Shown: positions 1 through 10,661 of the stretch, piece after piece | Position numbering within the stretch: the first letter of the stretch is position 1 | Layout: each line of letters opens with the position of its first letter | DNA from: Boesenbergia rotunda | Taxonomy: Eukaryota > Streptophyta > Magnoliopsida > Zingiberales > Zingiberaceae | Length of the DNA: 64,000 bases | Reading direction: 5' to 3' | Assembly: GCA_024364735.1 (NCBI GenBank) | Contig: JAGFNQ010001127.1 | Location: 249,453-313,452, forward strand | Made by a program: the position numbers and the translations under genes | The notes under the pieces: generated by a model | Seen by the model: the letters and a program-made list of their open reading frames with translations, nothing else | The model's database searches: none | What the model was told of the DNA's origin: nothing

Positions 1-839
1 CATTCCCTTCACCACCTTATACCCACTTGGTTCAGGACACGGTCTATGGTGTCAGTCCCCACTAGGCTGACTACGTCACACCTAGCCCAAGTAGTGTCTT
101 CCTCGTCCTTTGGATTTCTAATTACTCTCATGTATTTAAGAGACTCGCACTCTCAACATGATATGCTCTGGCCAGAGGCTTTGAGTAACAATCCGACGAT
201 AGGCCTGGGTATACATCTCCTCGCAAGGAGTGGTGAATCCTTTGTAGGCTGTTCAAACATCTTCGGGCACTTCGGCTTATACCCGATCATCCTGGGTCCA
301 CACCTCCTTGGAGATGCTTGCTTAAGATGTCAAAGTATAAGTCTCCATGACCAAGATGACTTGAACACCACAAGTCAAAGGAACATCGCACTTAAGCCAC
401 AGTAAGATCTTCATTGACATATCTATGTGTAGATTCCCATATGAAGTCTTACAGCTAGTCACTCCAATGAACTAGTTCCCTTAACTAGCATCCATGTTTA
501 TCTCCGGACATCCCAATGTCACCAGCCAGTGAGAATCAGCTGATTAGAGAATAACCCATGCTAGTCTCAATAGAATTGATAATGTCCGTATTTATCAATT
601 CATCGACTAGGGATATTTCCAACAATTCACATTTGCACATTTAGAGATAATCACTAGTTGTGATCCCATCACAAATTCTCTTATGCTGTGAATTGTATGG
701 CGGACATTCAGTAGATGAGTTTAAGATCCCAATCAAATACACAAACATGTATACTCAAATAGTGAATTATCATTTATTAAAATAAATGTTTACAATCATA
801 AGACGATTGTCTTAGGACACTTCTCTCATATCACTAACA
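1..839 (-). repeat. 3' LTR of A1 (partial)
   Basis: The LTR edge at 839 (plus strand ...ATCACTAACA) is followed by the purine-rich tract on the minus strand. The full-length LTR of this family is 2254-2290 bp (compare 28737-30990 and 41531-43820), so about 1.4 kb lies outside the window. A 119-codon open frame at 46-405 falls in the LTR and has no recognisable product. Confidence 0.9.
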
Positions 840-853
840 AACTCCCACTTGGC
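840..853 (-). other. Polypurine tract of A1
   Basis: On the minus strand the sequence GGCCAAGTGGGAGT ends immediately before the TGTTAGTG start of the 3' LTR. This is the expected place and composition for the plus-strand primer. The same tract occurs at the LTR edge of A2 (about 43821-43835). Confidence 0.8.
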
Positions 854-2863
854 CTAATGCCAATCGCTACGGTATCCAATACCATAGGCTCTAACATGAC
901 CCTCAAACTTGTTTTGAGGCAAGGCCTTAGTTAAAAGATCCGCAAAATTCCTTTCAGTCTGGATCTTCTCAATTTGTATGTCATTCCTACTTATAATTTC
1001 TCTGATCAGATGATAGCGGCGAAGCACGTGTTTGGATCGTTGATGAGACCTCGGTTCCTTTGCTTGTGCAATAGCTCCATTGTTGTCGCAATAAACCGGT
1101 ATTGCTTCATCAATGGTTGGAACCACATCAAGTTTTGAGACAAACTTCTAGATCCAAACTGCTTCCTTTGCTGCTTCCGAAGCTGCAATATATTCCGCTT
1201 CCGTGGTAGAATCCGCTACGGTGTCTTGTTTGGAACTTTTCCAACTTACTGCGCCTCTATTCAAAGTAAATACGTATCCAGACTGTGATTTGGAGTCATC
1301 CTTATCTGTCTGGAAACTGGTATCTGTATACCCACGTATTACCATATCTCCTTCTCCATATATTAGGAACACATCCTTAGTTCTTCTTAAGTACTTAAGG
1401 ATTGCCTTGACAGCCGCCCAATGATCCATTCCTGGATCAGACTGATATCTGCTCGTGACACTCAGAGCATATGATACATCGGGCCTAGTACATAACATAG
1501 CATACATGATAGATCCTATTGCGGATGCATAACGTATCTTATTCATGCAAATCCTCTCGTCTTCTGTGCGCGGACACATAGACTTTGAAAGATTGATCCC
1601 ATGCCTGATGGGAAGGTAATCTTTCTTGGATTCCGACATGCTAAACCTCTTTAGCACTCGGTTTATATATGTAGACTGCGAAAGACCAAGCAACCGTTTT
1701 GATCTATCTCTATAGATTCTAATCCCAAGGATGTAGGTTGCTTCTCCCAGGTCTTTCATGGAGAAAGTTTTGGACAACCAAATTTTAACTGTTTGTAAAA
1801 CTGATATATCGTTTCCTATAAGTAAGATGTCATCGACATATAATACTAGGAATACGACTGCACTCCCACTAACCTTCTTGTACACACAAGGTTCGTCAGG
1901 ATTTTGTGAGAAATCAAACTCTTTGATTGTCTCATCAAAACGGATATTCCAGCTCCTTGATGCTTGCTTCAATCCATATATGGATCGTCGAAGCTTGCAT
2001 ACTTTGGTTTTATCAACCGATGTGAAACCTTCAGGTTGTATCATGTATACATCCTCAAGCAAGTTTCCATTAAGGAAAGCTGTTTTCACATCCATTTGCC
2101 ATATCTCATAATCATAATGAGCTGCTATGGCTAGGAGCATCCGAATGGATTTGAGCATAGCTACTGGCGAGTAGGTTTCGTCATAGTCAATTCCTTGCTT
2201 CTGACGATATCCTTTTGCCACTAATCTAGCCTTAAAGGTAACAAGATTACCTTCCATGTCGGTTTTCTTCTTGAAAACCCACTTGCACCCTATGGGTTTA
2301 ATCCCTTCAGGTGGGTTGACCAAGTCCCATACTTGATTTTCGTACATGGAATCCATTTCCGACTTCATGGCTTCAAGCCACTTGTCTCTTTCTGAACTTT
2401 TCAGAACATCTTCATAATTGATAGGTTCGTCATCACATATGAGTAACACGTCGTTCGATTCACTTACGAGAAATCCGTATCTGTCTGGAATGTTGCGTGT
2501 CCTATCAGACCTACGAAGAGGTGGTGTAGTTTTAGGTTCAACTGATAGCTCATCATCATGAGTTCTCGGTTGTGGGTCTAGACTAGGTGTCTCTGTAATG
2601 TCTATTGGAGTTTCTTGAACTTCATCAAGTTCAATGCCACTCCCACTGTTTTCTTGTAAAAGAAATTCTTTTTCTAGAAATACAGCATGCCTTGAAACAA
2701 ACACCTTTTGTTCCAAGGGATGATAGAATTGGTAACCCTTCGTTTCCTTAGGGTATCCAATAAATAGACATTTATCAGACTTAGCATCCAATTTGTCTGA
2801 TACAGTCCGCTTCACATAAGCAGGACAACCCCATATCTTAAGGTGAGTTAAGTGAGGTTTCTT
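854..2863 (-). pseudogene. A1 pol remnant: integrase C-terminus, reverse transcriptase, RNase H
   Basis: A 555-codon frame (2815 to 1148) and a following 90-codon frame (1126 to 854) give the C-terminal part of a copia polyprotein. The order is the integrase C-terminal region (KCLFIGYPKETKGYQF), an acidic linker, the RT start (WVFKKKTD), RT motif A (QMDVKTAFLNG), the catalytic YVDDILLIGND, then RNase H (GYTDTSFQTD, AEYIAAS, CDNNGAIAQAKEPRSHQ). A TAG at 1148-1150 replaces the AAG found in A2 and splits RNase H. Both RT catalytic regions are intact, but protease, gag and most of integrase are missing upstream of 2863. Such a copy could not transpose alone. Confidence 0.9.
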
Positions 2864-3960
2864 ACTAACTCAGATTCGACTTATTTCTCTTGATCGGAAA
2901 ATCCAATTTTCAACTCGTTTTAAATCCCTCGGATTACTCGTAGTGCGTGTGACTAAATAGGCTTTCGATTTATGTTGGCCGTCTATAATTTAACTAATTA
3001 TAGAACGATCATGAGTGGCACCTAGTAGTACATCATGATCCTCAATTAATCGAAAGATCAACGGTTTGACCTCAGAAGAAATTATTTTGAAACCCTTCAG
3101 TAGCTCTAATGAATCGTGCCCCATTCCCTTCACCACCTTATACCCACTTGGTTCAGGACACGGTCTATGGTGTCAGTCCCCACTAGGCTGACTACGTCAC
3201 ACCTAGCCCAAGTAGTGTCTTCCTCGTCCTTTGGATTTCTAATTACTCTCATGTATTTAAGAGACTCGCACTCTCAACATGATATGCTCTGGCCAGAGGC
3301 TTTGAGTAACAATCCGACGATAGGCCTGGGTATACATCTCCTCGCAAGGAGTGGTGAATCCTTTGTAGGCTGTTCAAACATCTTCGGGCACTTCGGCTTA
3401 TACCCGATCATCCTGGGTCCACACCTCCTTGGAGATGCTTGCTTAAGATGTCAAAGTATAAGTCTCCATGACCAAGATGACTTGAACACCGCAAGTCAAA
3501 GGAACATCGCACTTAAGCCACAGTAAGATCTTCATTGACATATCTATGTGTAGATTCCCATATGAAGTCTTACAGCTAGTCACTCCAATGAACTAGTTCC
3601 CTTAACTAGCATCCATGTTTATCTCCGGACATCCCAATGTCACCAACCAGTGAGAATCAGCTGATTAGAGAATAACCCATGCTAGTCTCAACAGAATTGA
3701 TAATGTCCGTATTTATCAATTCATCGACTAGGGATATTTCCAACAATTCACATTTGCACATTTAGAGATAATCACTAGTTGTGATCCCATCACAAATTCT
3801 CTTATGCTGTGAATTGTATGGCGGACATTCAGTAGATGAGTTTAAGATCCCAATCAAATACACAAACATGTATACTCAAATAGTGAATTATCATTTATTA
3901 AAATAAATGTTTACAATCATAAGACGATTGTCTTAGGACACTTCTCTCATATCACTAACA
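2864..3960 (-). repeat. 5' LTR remnant of A1 (outer ~1.1 kb only)
   Basis: From ACTCAGATTCGACTT this matches the LTR copies at 29897-30990 and 42728-43820 and ends at ATCACTAACA. The inner half of the LTR and the primer site are missing. The junction at 2860-2866 shares the tetranucleotide ACTA with both parents (pol ...CTTACTATTCC in A2, LTR ...GACTAACTC), which points to a microhomology-mediated deletion. Confidence 0.85.
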
Positions 3961-3997
3961 ATTTTGTCTACTTTTATTTCGTGTGCACAGAATTTAA

Positions 3998-5662
3998 ATG
4001 GCCCAAGGTGAAGGCTATAGCACTGCCCGCCCTCCCCTCTTTAATGGGGAAGACTTTCCCTACTGGAAGAGAAGGATGGAGGTTTATTTGAAGACCGACA
4101 TGGATCAGTGGTTCGCAGTTCAAACAGGCTACATACCGCCAATGGATGAGGGAAATAATGCTCCACTAAAACCCGAAAGATGGAACTCGGAGATGAAGAA
4201 AAAGGCCCAGACTGAGTTCAAAGCTCAGAACACCCTCCAGTGCGGACTTACCAAAGAGGAGTTAAACAGAATTGGACCAACCGACTCAGCAAAGGAGCTA
4301 TGGGACAAATTAACAGAATTACATGAAGGCACTTCTGATGCAAAGGTAACAAAGAGAGATCTGTTGTTAAATAAGTTATTTAACATAAAAATGCAGGAAG
4401 GAGAGTCAGCAAGTCAACTCCACGCCCAGATAAAGAACATATTGAATGGACTCCACATGATCGGGCACAAACAGGAGAACCGGGACATCATCAGGTATGC
4501 GTTAAATGCGTTCCCTAGAAACTCACTATGGGCATCTATTATAGATGCCTATAAAATTTCTAGGAACCTTTCAAAAATTAATCTGGATGAACTATTTTGT
4601 GAATTAGAGCTGCATGAGCAAACTAACGCCAAGGTCGAGAAAGGGCTAGCTTTATTTGCAGGTTCACCAAAAGAAGCAAAATCAAATAGAAAAATTCAAG
4701 AAGAACCTGAGTCAGACTCTGACTCAGATGAAGAAGAACAACTGGTGAACTTGGTAAGAAAAATGTTCACCAGAAGGAAGAACAAATTTTCAAAGAAAGA
4801 TATTCAAAAGGTAATGAAGCCCTCCAGCACTGAAGGAAAAAGCAAAATGATCTGCTTCGGCTGTAACAGAAAAGGGCACTTCAAACATGAATGCCCTTAC
4901 AAGAAGGAGAACCAACCCACTAAGAACAAAAAGAAGAAGGCTCTTCAAGCCACGTGGGATGAAAGCTCGGACGATTCTGACGATGAACAACCAAAGAACG
5001 CAAGCTACCTCGCACTGATGGCAACCGGACCAGAATCGGACTCGGAGCAAGACGAGGATTCCGAATACGAGTCGAGCCAAGAGATCGGACTATTTTCGGA
5101 CGGCTCGACTAAGGTATATTTAGATTCAGTGAATGAAAAGTTCTTTAAAATTATTTCTGTCTTAAATAAGAGATTAAATGCATCTGAGCTTAGGACTGAC
5201 CAGCTCCTTAAGGAAAATCAAGACCTTAAGGAACAATTAATTAATACCAGAACATTAACTGAACAAACTCAAAATCAAAAATTAATTGAGCTTGAAACTG
5301 AAAACTCAATCCTAAAGGGCGAAGTCCTAAAACTTAAGGATCTACTAGCAACTTTCACAAACCGATCCAAGAACCTTGACCTGATTCTTGGATCACAAAA
5401 GGGCATGTACAACAAATCTGGGATAGGATATAAATCAAGATCGAACCAAAGATCCTTTATCTCCTTTATCCACCCCCGCAAAAATCAACGAAAAGCGTGG
5501 GTTCCGAAAGCTTATCTAACAAAGCAAGTAGGTCAGAATCAATTTTATGTCCCAAAAAGGGACATCCATTACATTGACCCTAGACACCCAGTCTACAATT
5601 TAGGGGGAGGCTCCAAACTAGTTGGCACCTTAAAATCAGCCTTTGCCCAGGTGGGCACTTAG
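3998..5662 (+). CDS. gag: Gag of SIRE-like element D (554 aa)
   Basis: This is the structural protein expected to form the virus-like particle of the retrotransposon. The start at MAQGEGYSTARPPLFNGEDF is chosen because SIRE-type gags begin with a similar ARPPLF-NGE-F-YWK segment, and it lies 38 bp after the A1 LTR. The first 220 residues form the UBN2-like gag domain (YWKRRMEVYLKT; LWDKLTELHEGT; RDLLLNKLFNIKMQEGES). A zinc knuckle CX2CX4HX4C follows at about residues 287-300 (CFGCNRKGHFKHEC), flanked by Glu/Ser- and Lys-rich stretches. A coiled coil rich in Leu, Lys, Glu and Asn spans roughly residues 390-450, and the tail is basic. The frame is open throughout, unlike the element's pol. It ends in TAG with no overlap with pol, so pol must be expressed by another route. 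Confidence 0.9.
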   Translation: MAQGEGYSTARPPLFNGEDFPYWKRRMEVYLKTDMDQWFAVQTGYIPPMDEGNNAPLKPERWNSEMKKKAQTEFKAQNTLQCGLTKEELNRIGPTDSAKELWDKLTELHEGTSDAKVTKRDLLLNKLFNIKMQEGESASQLHAQIKNILNGLHMIGHKQENRDIIRYALNAFPRNSLWASIIDAYKISRNLSKINLDELFCELELHEQTNAKVEKGLALFAGSPKEAKSNRKIQEEPESDSDSDEEEQLVNLVRKMFTRRKNKFSKKDIQKVMKPSSTEGKSKMICFGCNRKGHFKHECPYKKENQPTKNKKKKALQATWDESSDDSDDEQPKNASYLALMATGPESDSEQDEDSEYESSQEIGLFSDGSTKVYLDSVNEKFFKIISVLNKRLNASELRTDQLLKENQDLKEQLINTRTLTEQTQNQKLIELETENSILKGEVLKLKDLLATFTNRSKNLDLILGSQKGMYNKSGIGYKSRSNQRSFISFIHPRKNQRKAWVPKAYLTKQVGQNQFYVPKRDIHYIDPRHPVYNLGGGSKLVGTLKSAFAQVGT

Positions 5663-5891
5663 GACTAGCTTCAAAGTTAATTTGACTCTTGTACTATTTA
5701 GTACCAAGGTTTTCAATGAGTAAGTTAAAAGTCCAACTTCTTTAAGCGGCTTTGCCTAGAAAATGGTTGTTGCTCCAATAAGGCTTCGGCCAAAGAAGGC
5801 CACTGTGCCTCGCCATGGCCTGGAAGCCAATTATTGAAGTGTACTTTTAAATTACTACTTGTTAAACTTGGATCTAACACAAGGTCAAGTT
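5663..5891 (+). other. Gag-pol spacer of D, left half, with conserved hairpin block
   Basis: This non-coding stretch lies between the gag stop and the AAGTT target of C; it resumes at 13772. It contains a block at about 5777-5832 that is also present in the distantly related element C (minus strand, about 10353-10412). The block includes GGC-TTCG-GCC at 5782-5791, a possible UUCG tetraloop hairpin, followed by AAAGAAGGCC and TGCCTCGCCA. A GTAAGT at 5720-5725 matches a plant 5' splice site, but use is unproven. Confidence 0.7.
5887..5891. repeat. Target-site duplication AAGTT, left copy (element C)
   Basis: AAGTT precedes the LTR start TGTTGGATCG at 5892. The second copy is at 13767-13771, directly after the other LTR. 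Exact 5-bp duplications are typical of LTR retrotransposon integration. Confidence 0.95.
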
Positions 5892-6292
5892 TGTTGGATC
5901 GAGAAATGCGAGAGAGGGGGGGGGGTGAATGTCGCAATTCGTTCGGATTTAAAAAGAGCGGGTGCGCAGCGGAAATAAAAGAGAACACAATAACGCAAAC
6001 ACAGCTGGTTTACTTGGTTCGGAGCCTGGGTCGACTCCTACTCCAAGGCCCACGGTCGTTGACCGTTTTCTGCGGGCAATTCTATAAGTTCGCAAAGTTT
6101 ACAATTAGATTTTACAATAAGGCAGAATAGTAAACTTTAAATACAACTCTTGTTACCGACGTCCGGTGAAGATTGAAGTTCTGGAGCAGCGGGACGTCGT
6201 CGGCTTGAGTTGGCAGCTTTCTGGAGCGTGTCGTGGAAGCAGAAGAGCGTAGAGTTGTCGAAGGAATTGGTTGTACTTTGAAGAGGGTCGAG

Positions 6293-6310
6293 GCCCTCTT
6301 TATATAGGGC
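6293..6310 (-). promoter_or_regulatory. TATA box of the C LTR, inside an inverted repeat
   Basis: The minus strand reads GCCCTATATAAAGAGGGC: the TATA element lies between the arms GCCCT and AGGGC. It sits directly downstream of the GGGCGCCC array and about 400 bp before the LTR end, a normal promoter place for a plant copia LTR. The other LTR has the same site at 12659-12676. Confidence 0.7.
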
Positions 6311-6690
6311 AGGGGGCGCCCGACATGCTCGGGGCGCCCTCCACGTGGCTTCTGATCCGGTGTGCTCTCGGTCGTGACTGATCGCTTCGACTTCGGGATA
6401 ACAGTTGACTGGGGCGCCCGACGCGCACGGGGCGCCCGATTGACCGGTCAAACTTTATCACCGAGGCTTCGCGAGGGTGAGCTGCAGCCGCCTTCAGTGG
6501 CGTGGCACAGTGGGCGCCCGAGACACGCGGGGCGCCCGATCTGTGCGGTGCCCGATTTGCGCGGCGCCCGCGACAAGAGGGGCGCCCGACATGCGCGGGG
6601 CGCCCCCCAACGCTGTGCAGTCGGAGGTTTACTTCTCTGCTGACTTTGGGTTGACTCTGGGGCGCCCGACACATCCGGGGCGCCCTGCTC
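6310..6690 (-). repeat. GGGCGCCC palindrome array in the C LTR
   Basis: About a dozen copies of GGGCGCCC or near variants (GGGCGCCCGA, GGGGCGCCC), spaced about 20-60 bp with linkers such as ACATGCGC. Each is self-complementary. The same array lies at 12676-13056 in the other LTR, and related arrays occur in LTRs E, F, N and O. Confidence 0.85.
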
Positions 6691-7009
6691 AGCTGCGGCC
6701 TCACTCCTTTGAGGCCCTCTGAGCTGCAGAAACGCAGTCCTTCGGTCCTGCATCCAGGGTTAGTCCAAAATAGCAAATACTAAGTTGATTTTTCACAGCC
6801 TTAGCTGTCTTGGTTCTGACTTTGGGTCTCCAAAATGGAGCCCTAGATCGAACCGACGCCTAATGTTCCCTCAAGGGGAACGCGTCCTCACCTACTCCTC
6901 TCGGGAGAATTTACCTGGTGCCAACCGGCTCCTCCAGTTGGACTTTTGCCTGACGGTCCTTTGTCAGGGCTTGGATGCCGAGCTGTCCTTCGCCCGGTGC
7001 CTAGCATTC

Positions 7010-7290
7010 CTTCGCTAGGGCTTTAGTCCCAGGCTGTCCTTCGCCTAGAGCCTAGCAGTCCTTCGCTAGGTCTTGGATGCTGGCAGTCCTTCGCCAGTTG
7101 CCTAGCAGTCCTTCGCTAGGGCTTGGATGCTGGCAGTCCTTCGCCAGTTGCCTAGCAGTCCTTTGCTAGGGCTTGGATACTGGCAGTCCTTCGCCAGGTG
7201 CCTAGCAGTCCTTCGCTAGGGCTTGGATACTGGCAGTCCTCCGCCAGGTGCCTAGCAGTCCTTCGCCAGGTGCCTAGCAGTCCTTCGCTA
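7010..7290 (-). repeat. Tandem hairpin array (CTAGCAGTCCTTCGCTAG type)
   Basis: Alternating units can each fold on themselves: CTAGCAG-TCCTTCG-CTAG and CTGGCAG-TCCTTCG-CCAG, separated by GGCTTGGAT or TTGC-type linkers, with a period near 43 bp per pair. The array lies at the U3 start of the LTR. Variants recur at 13376-13656, 19311-19620, 51240-51470 and 52720-53090. Confidence 0.85.
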
Positions 7291-7400
7291 GGGATTTTTC
7301 TGCACACTCAGTGAACAACGTTAGATCACAAATAACCCTTAACTTTGAATCCTTTGCCAATATCAAAACAAGGTTCGATCGGGTGCTTCCTGCACCAACA

Positions 7401-7415
7401 ATCTCCCCCTTTTTG
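7401..7415 (-). other. Polypurine tract of C
   Basis: The minus strand reads AAAAAGGGGGAGAT immediately before the 3' LTR start TGTTGGTGCAGG. Its position and composition fit the plus-strand primer. Confidence 0.85.
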
Positions 7416-10352
7416 ATTATGGCAACACAATTCAAAGTTAAGGAAAAACTTATAACAGTTTAAGCACAAAAGGTTAAGCAATGAAGTATAACTATTTATG
7501 AATAAATGTAGAGTTGAAAAAATATTTATTTTTCATACTCCCCCTAAAACCCTGAATACTTGACTCCCCCTAAAACCCTGAATACTTGTATTTACAACTC
7601 TTAACTTTGACCTTTCCTCCCCCTTTGACATATATCAAAAACAGGCATGGGTGAACAAGGTATCTAACAGGGATTTATGAGTTTTTCTAAGTGCTTCATG
7701 TTTTTGACATAGTATTTCAAAAACAGAGTAAAATTATTTTCAAAACTTTTTACACTTAGATAATTTTCAAGTATAAAGCAAGTACTTTTGAGAAGTTTGA
7801 AAAATTAAGTGTCAGGTACTTGGTTTAAAAATAGTTAAGTACTAAACTCATTTAAATACTTGAAATAAATTTTTGAAAGGAATTGTCAAGTACTTAGAAA
7901 TAATTTTTGAGAAAGACTTAGAAATAATTTTTGAAAGAAATAGTTAAGTAATTGGAAAAAAAATGTTAAGTACTTAAGTTGTAAAAAAATTAAGTAAAAA
8001 ATCAAGTACTTAAATTGATTTTGAAAAAATTAAGTACTTCGGATGTTTTTAAAATTCAAATTTGAAAAATTTGATTCCCTCTTTTCTTTCCTATCTCTCC
8101 CCCTTAATGTTAAATTCTTCTCCTTTGACCATTTTTAAGTTCAATTAAGAAAAATATTTTGAAGGAAGTGATAAGGAGAATGTTTGTGTATCAGAGCCTA
8201 TGAATTTTGAAAGCAAAAAGATACTTAGAATAATTTTGAAGGCATAAAAAAACTTAAATTTCTAGATTAAATCCATTTAAAAAATGTATTTGTAGGCAAA
8301 TCTTTAAAAGCTTCATGCACTTAGAACACTTTTGCCTTGAAAAATATTTGTACTTTTGGAAACATTATATTTTGAAAAATAGCAGTACTTTTTGAAAGAT
8401 ATTATGCATTTTTGAAGACATAAGTACTTTTGAAATAAATTATGATTTGAAACACATAAGTACTTTTAGAAAAATATTTTACTTGACTAGGTTTCTTTTC
8501 CAGTCTGACACAATCCTAGGAAACCTTGTTGATTACAAGGACATTTCCCTAAGTGTCCTGGAAAAGTTCTCCAATTCAAGTAAATACTATCTCCAAAAAA
8601 AATGATAGTACTTTGAAAGTATATGCTAGTACATTTTGAAAAATGTATGACCTTTTGAAGACACAATATTTTGCTTGACTTGGTTTATTTTCCAGTCTGA
8701 CACAATCCTAGGAAACCTTGTTGACTACAAGGATATTTTCCTAAGTGTCCTGGAAATTCGCCAACCCAAGTAAATATTATTTCAAAAGCAATTTCATAGG
8801 CCACAATAATAATAATATTTTGAACGAAAAATTATTTATGTTTTCAAAAGGATTTTAAACTTGCAGTGCATGAAAACATATAATTCAATAATTCTTTTAA
8901 TTTAATCTCCCCCTAAACTTGACCCAGTCCTAGGAAGCTTGTTGACTACAAGCGATCTTCCTCTGAGTCTTAAGGTTTGATTTAAATTAAAAAAATAATT
9001 AATAAACACATTTCAGAAATTCTTCTCTTGACTCAAACTCCCCCTAAATTTGACACATCCTAGGAGTCCTTATCGATCATGAAGTGGACCTTCCTCTGTG
9101 TCTTTAGGGTTTATTAAAATCAAAAGAATAGTTTTGAATATCAGTACGGTAATAAAATTTTAGGAAATTCAATTTGAATTGAAGATAATTTTCAAACATA
9201 AGCCTCTTTTTCGAAAAACATTTTAAAATGATTTTTGTAAAGCATAATTTTGAAAAATATAGTGATTATTTGAAGGCATAAAACTTCTTCTTTTAATTTG
9301 AACTTCCCTTAAATCTGACACAGTCCTGGGAGACTTGTTGACCACAAGTTAATCCTCCTCTTAGTCTTAGGGTTTGTCAAAATTAAAGGAACAATTTTGA
9401 ACATGCCTTTTGAGTATGATAATTTTTAAGGAGATAGATTTTTGAAAATATAATTTGGTATGATAACACAATTTTCGAAAACCATTTTGAAATGATAATA
9501 ATTTTTCAAAGATATTTTGAAAGAAAATTAAAAAGAATAAACCACTCCCCTTTACTATTTAACTCAATCTAATGTCCTAGGGGACTTCAGTGTTATCTAT
9601 GTTTGACTATGTTGACTAGTGTTGACTGTTTTGACCAAGTTTGATCAATCAATGACTAACACAAAACAAGCTCTAGATTATATTTAAAACAAGTCTATTG
9701 AGATTTTTAACATGAAATTTTATATTAAAAAATGTTAGAAATGAAAATATAGGGTACAGCAGACTGAATTAAAAAATAGAGATGATTTTGAATAACTTTT
9801 GAAAATATTTTTTTTTGAAAGGATATTGATTTGTGCTTTTAGGTCCTAGATATCTCACCCAGTTCTACGTGGTCAAACATGTTAACCTTATGGGTTGTGT
9901 GAGACAAATATTTTAATTTTGAAAATAAATGATTAAATTGAATTTTGAGAATAATTAATTTGAATTTGAGGATAATTAAGTTTAGAATAATTCAGTTGAA
10001 TTTTATTTAATTGAATTAATTTGAGTTTGATTGAATTGAATTAATTTGAGTTTGAATTAATTTGAGTTTGAATTCGATTTAGTTGGTTGGGTTGGACACA
10101 ACTTTTAGGTCCTAAGCATCTCACCCATTTCTAAGTGGCAAAACAGGATATCCTTAACTGTTTTGTGAGATGCATATTTTAATAGAAAGATTTATTTTGA
10201 AAAGGCCATGATTAATTTTGAAAAGTTAAATTAATTTTTTTAAACCCAATTTAAATTTATTTTGAAAAGAGGTATTTGAATCTAAAATTAACTGAAAATT
10301 TGTGTTAGATTCGAATTTAACAAAAAATAATTTGAATTTGAATTTCAAAAAT
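7416..10352 (-). other. AT-rich 3' non-coding region of C with diverged internal repeats
   Basis: About 2.9 kb without a supportable gene, very rich in A and T with many AAGTACTT and TTTGAAAA runs. Five diverged copies of one block (near 8500, 8690, 8920, 9045 and 9312) share TCTGACACA-TCCTAGGA and a GACTACAAG-like segment, and end in TCCTCTGAGTCTTAGGGTTT or TTCCCTAAGTGTCCTGGAAA. An inverted repeat GCATCTCAC (10116-10124) and GTGAGATGC (10166-10174) matches a hairpin in the 3' region of D. Short CCCCCT clusters near 7537-7625 resemble further purine tracts on the minus strand. Confidence 0.75.
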
Positions 10353-10412
10353 TAGCTTCCAGGTCTTGGCGAGGCACTAGGCCTTCTTTGGCCGTAGCCT
10401 TATGGGATCATC
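10353..10412 (-). other. Conserved gag-pol spacer block retained in C
   Basis: The minus strand contains GGC-TACG-GCC (10390-10399), then AAAGAAGGCC, AGTGCCTCGCCA and ACCTGGAAGC in the same order and spacing as the block in D (5777-5832). The tetraloop differs (UACG here, UUCG in D) but both are UNCG loops closed by the same stem. In D the block lies between gag and pol; in C it follows gag although pol is gone. Confidence 0.75.
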
Positions 10413-10661
10413 CACCCTTTCCTTGACAAAGCCTTTTAATGAAATTTCATTTTCAAAATTATTCTTTGAAAAATTTCTGGTCTAACTAGTTTGGGTCTTG
10501 GATCGGTAGCTTCGGCTAGTTCCACCAAATTGGCTTCCCTAACGTACTATCATCTCACCTCCACCCAATACTATGTTGTTCAATTTTCAATTAACTGATT
10601 TAGTCCCAATCCTAATTCTAAGCAAAAAAAAATAAAACACATAATTAAAACAAACAATTGT

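Larger units (their letters stand above)
1..3960 (-). mobile_element. Ty1/copia element A1, internally deleted, left end outside window
   Basis: On the minus strand this reads: remnant of 5' LTR (3960 to 2864), C-terminal half of pol (2863 to 854), polypurine tract, 3' LTR (839 to 1, continuing off the window). Bases 1-839 and 3122-3960 are the same LTR part and differ by about three substitutions by eye, so the insertion is young. The pol reading breaks at about 2863, inside the integrase C-terminus, and continues directly into mid-LTR sequence. That removes the 5' half of the internal region and about 1.1 kb of the 5' LTR. The LTR (TGTTAGTGATATGAG at its 5' end) and the RT/RNase H type resemble Tork/Angela copia. 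Element A1 interrupts the left part of SIRE-like element D, whose gag starts 38 bp beyond the LTR. Confidence 0.88.
5892..7400 (-). repeat. 3' LTR of C (1509 bp)
   Basis: It starts TGTTGGATCG and ends CTGCACCAACA on the plus strand. Read on the minus strand from 7400 it contains an array of short hairpins (7290-7010: CTAGCAGTCCTTCGCTAG alternating with CTGGCAGTCCTTCGCCAG), then a conserved core with the stem GTTCCC/GGGAAC (about 6830-6915). A second array of GGGCGCCC palindromes (6690-6310) comes next, then a TATA box (TATATAAAG, 6293-6310) and about 400 bp of R-U5. The GC-rich array accounts for several long but meaningless open frames at 6137-6776. Confidence 0.95.

Noticed and set aside
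46..405. 119-136 codon frames in the A-family LTR (also 3116-3526, 30092-30341, 42977-43171)
   Set aside because: They lie wholly inside LTR sequence, vary between LTR copies, and show no domain.
6137..6776. Overlapping 81-158 codon frames on both strands in the GC-rich LTR part (also 12503-13142, 19796-20155, 50680-50991, 52294-52512)
   Set aside because: They read through the GGGCGCCC array in several frames (repeated APR-CRAP-like residues), are mutually overlapping and match no protein family.
7010..7290. CRISPR-like array of short repeats (also at 13376-13656, 19311-19620, 40250-40860, 51240-51470, 52720-53090)
   Set aside because: The units are self-complementary, have no unique spacers of constant length, lie inside plant LTRs, and no cas gene is present.
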